64,000 nt of DNA from Haematococcus lacustris (Eukaryota > Chlorophyta > Chlorophyceae > Chlamydomonadales > Haematococcaceae), in NCBI GenBank assembly GCA_030144725.1, contig JASKMD010000008.1, forward strand, positions 1,592,343-1,656,342, given 5' to 3'. Made by a program: the position numbers and the translations under genes. A model generated the notes under the pieces. That model made no database searches. It was given only the letters and a program-made list of their open reading frames with translations, and had not been told where the DNA came from. Shown one piece after another: positions 61,897 to 64,000 of this stretch (position 1 is its first letter; every line of letters starts with the position of its first letter).

Positions 61897-64000
61897 ATGG
61901 CCACCATCAACGAACGACCAGGCCCTGACAGCCCCCATGCCCACCCGGCACCCTCACAAGCACCTTCCCAGGCCCCCTCCCAGGCCCCCTCCCAGGCCCC
62001 CTCCCAGGCCCCTTCCACTGGCACGGCCGCTGCCCACTCACAGCCCCTAAGCCGCCTCATGCACCGGGGGGCAGCCACCGCCAGCTATGGCACCCGCATG
62101 ACCATGTCACCTGGTGGGGGGGCTGGAGGGCGGCGTGGCATGCGGGCCGACCTGGGCGCTGCGCAGCACCGCCCCCTGGGCCCGCTGCCACCCACCATGT
62201 CTGAGGGGCTGCCACCACCGGTGAGTCAGGCACCTGGCCGCATGCCCTCCAGCGCGTGACCGCACCTGCTGGCAGCCCCGTAGCACCTCCGTGGCAAGAG
62301 CAGGGCTGAGCAGCTGGACCGCGCCCCTGAATGCTCTTGTGTGTGCTTTACTATAAGTTTACGAGCTACTGCGCTGTAGTAGGGTTCATAGCATCAGATG
62401 TTGTAGAGTGTCATGTTTGACAACAATGCTGGTCTGGCCTGGTCAGCTCTAGTTTGTCATGGCCGACCCTAGGATGCGGGTGGCTTGGTGTTGGTAGCCT
62501 GGTGTTGATGGCCTGGGCTGCGTGCAGGTGGAGGGTGAGGGTGGCGAGGGCGCCCCGGACAACACCTTCATCTGGGGCACCAGTGTCAGTGTGGCAGCCA
62601 TCACACACGCAGCGCGCCGCTTCCTGGGCACCTTCATGCAGCAGGGAAGCACTGACCCACGGCCCAAGTACGCCCAGCTGGTGCTGCAGGTGCTGAGGGC
62701 TAAGGGAGTGAGGGCTGGGTGGCAAGTTAAGGTTGCCTGGCTAGCCGTGCTTGATGGACTGGGCTGGGTGGCCATGCCGGGAGGCTGGAAGGCGGGTGTG
62801 GGAGGCAGGGCAGTCAGGGCAGGGCGAGTCGGGTCAGGTCAGGGCAGGGCAGGTCGGGTGAGAGCAGGCAGACTGCAGGGGAGTTGACGCACCAGTAGGG
62901 TTCCAGGGCGCCACTGCCTGCTGATTACCAGCTTAGCCGGTGATGCTAGCGGCAAGCTCAGCTACTGCTCCTGCATGGCTGACGGCCCTCTGCTGCAGCC
63001 TTTGAGGCATGTCTGCCAATGTGCTCTGACCGCCTTGCCGCCCTCACAGCTCGGTGGAACTGCTGCTGCCTCACACACCACCCATACGTCACAATCCATT
63101 AGTCAATGTCAGTGTCACCTCCGACGCTGCCACCGCTGCTGCTGCCACCACTGTCGCTGCTCTCGCTGGCTGCTGCTGCTGCTGCTGCTGCTGCAGTCTG
63201 TGCGCAATGCCGAGTTCCAAGTCAACCTGGACACAGCTGACCTGCGTGCTGTGGACCGCGATCTGTACAAGAAGCTGGTGGCATACCCGCGTGAGGTGAG
63301 GCACACAGCCCTGGCCAGCATGGCAAGCACGGCGCATCATCTCATCCACTCGGGAAGCTGCCAGTCACCAGCCAGCTTTCCCTCGGCCATCATCGGCATT
63401 GGGCATGCCAGACGCAGTGAACTAGCATCACCAGCCTTTCTGACGCTAGCTACACCAATGGTGCACTGAGACTAATGCAGCTAGAGCAGGAGGAGGCACA
63501 GCAGCAGGGGGCTGGGCAGTGGGTGCCTGCTGGGCAGTCAGAGCTGGGCAGGTTGCCTGCACCTTCAGCCAAGCCCAGCCCAAAGCTAGCGGCCTGGCCT
63601 GCACCTTGACAAGCCCTGCCCTGGCCCAAAGTGTAGCCAAAAAAGTGTGAGCCCTGAGTGAGAACCTGGCCATGTCATGGGGTCACACTGTTGAGCCTGG
63701 TGGGATGAGGTGTAGTGCACTGGGCCAAGGCAGGCACGCAGCCACCCGGGTTGAGCAAACATCTCCCCTCACATGTGCTGTGGACAGGGAGCAGGGCTGG
63801 TCCTTGATGAGCTGTTAATGGCATAGCTGAAGTGTGGCAGCAGAATGTGGGCGGCCTACACCACAGCCAGCCAGCAGCCTCCCGCCGCATCCTGACACTC
63901 TGCTCTCGTGCTATCATGCTATCTACCATCCACCATGCTGTCATGGCCCGCAATGCACCATGCGATCATGACCCGCATGGCCTGGCACTGACCAACCCCC
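61897..64000 (+). CDS. MCM4: DNA replication licensing factor MCM4, 5' part
   Basis: Exons 61897-62220 (108 codons, ATG 61897), 62528-62689 (54 codons) and 63197-63295 (33 codons), all phase 0; the gene continues beyond the window. Exon 1 is a Ser/Pro/Gln-rich disordered N-terminus with five SQAP repeats and an S/T-rich stretch, as usual for MCM4. Exon 2 has FIWGTSVSV, the MCM4-type start of the N-terminal domain (IWGTNVNV in other species), then ARRFLGTFM and PKYAQLVLQ. Exon 3 has RNAEFQVNLDTADLRAVDRDLYKKLVAYPRE, matching the L-x-x-x-D-x-D-L-Y-x-x-L-x-x-Y-P element. MCM4 is one of six subunits of the MCM2-7 replicative helicase. From 63296 to 64000 I see no further exon, so the next intron is long or includes one I missed. 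Confidence 0.8.
61955..62012 (+). repeat. 12-bp coding repeat (SQAP)5 in MCM4
   Basis: Five near-identical ccttcccaggcc/ccctcccaggcc units inside exon 1 encode SQAP repeats, part of the disordered N-terminal tail where kinase sites usually lie. Confidence 0.85.

Overview
The window is nuclear DNA from a chlamydomonadalean (volvocine-type) green alga; a Haematococcus-like organism is my best guess. This is inferred from the high GC content, very intron-rich genes with GT(GAGT)/CTGCAG-AG splice sites, TGTAA-type polyadenylation signals, extracellular-matrix-type proteins with kilobases of Ser-Pro repeat, and Fanzor relatives of a type familiar from this order. Most genes are in many short exons, so I built models by matching splice sites and reading phase.

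Layout. (1) 1-4838, plus strand: the 3' part of an ionotropic glutamate receptor-like (GLR) channel, preceded by a 57-bp tandem repeat. (2) 5023-11760: two divergently oriented Fanzor elements (eukaryotic TnpB-like, RNA-guided-nuclease family). One is near-intact on the minus strand (5270-8525); one is decayed on the plus strand and carries a nested 3'-end-only copy. (3) 12700-30348, minus strand: a very long modular gene for a secreted Pro-rich glycoprotein. It has a signal-peptide exon, one 3.4-kb exon with about nineteen 56-residue repeats, then cassettes of a split beta-sandwich (PPC-like) domain plus a Pro-rich linker. Its introns carry a nested TIR element, a tRNA-derived SINE and a gag-protease LTR retrotransposon. 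(4) 30.4-36.4 kb: a 5'-truncated actin gene fragment, a decayed Fanzor fragment, and an unrecognised two-exon gene whose intron holds a 250-bp pentanucleotide array. (5) 36.95-51.95 kb: a second, diverged copy of the cassette region of (3), with extra insertions including an organelle-like hairpin cluster. It ends at a 500-N gap (51953-52452). (6) 52649-57009, plus strand: a second GLR gene, N-terminus lost in the gap. (7) 58550-61390: two more Fanzor copies, one reduced to N-terminal region plus RuvC-III. (8) 61897 to the window end: the first exons of MCM4.

The most striking systems are two. The first is a five-copy Fanzor family whose members share introns, a structured 3' region (candidate guide RNA) and a right end. 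The second is the phase-locked cassette gene: every domain-plus-linker cassette starts and ends in phase 1, so whole cassettes can be duplicated without breaking the frame, and the window shows that this has happened repeatedly. No searches could be run. Family names rest on motifs read by eye and should be confirmed by profile searches.
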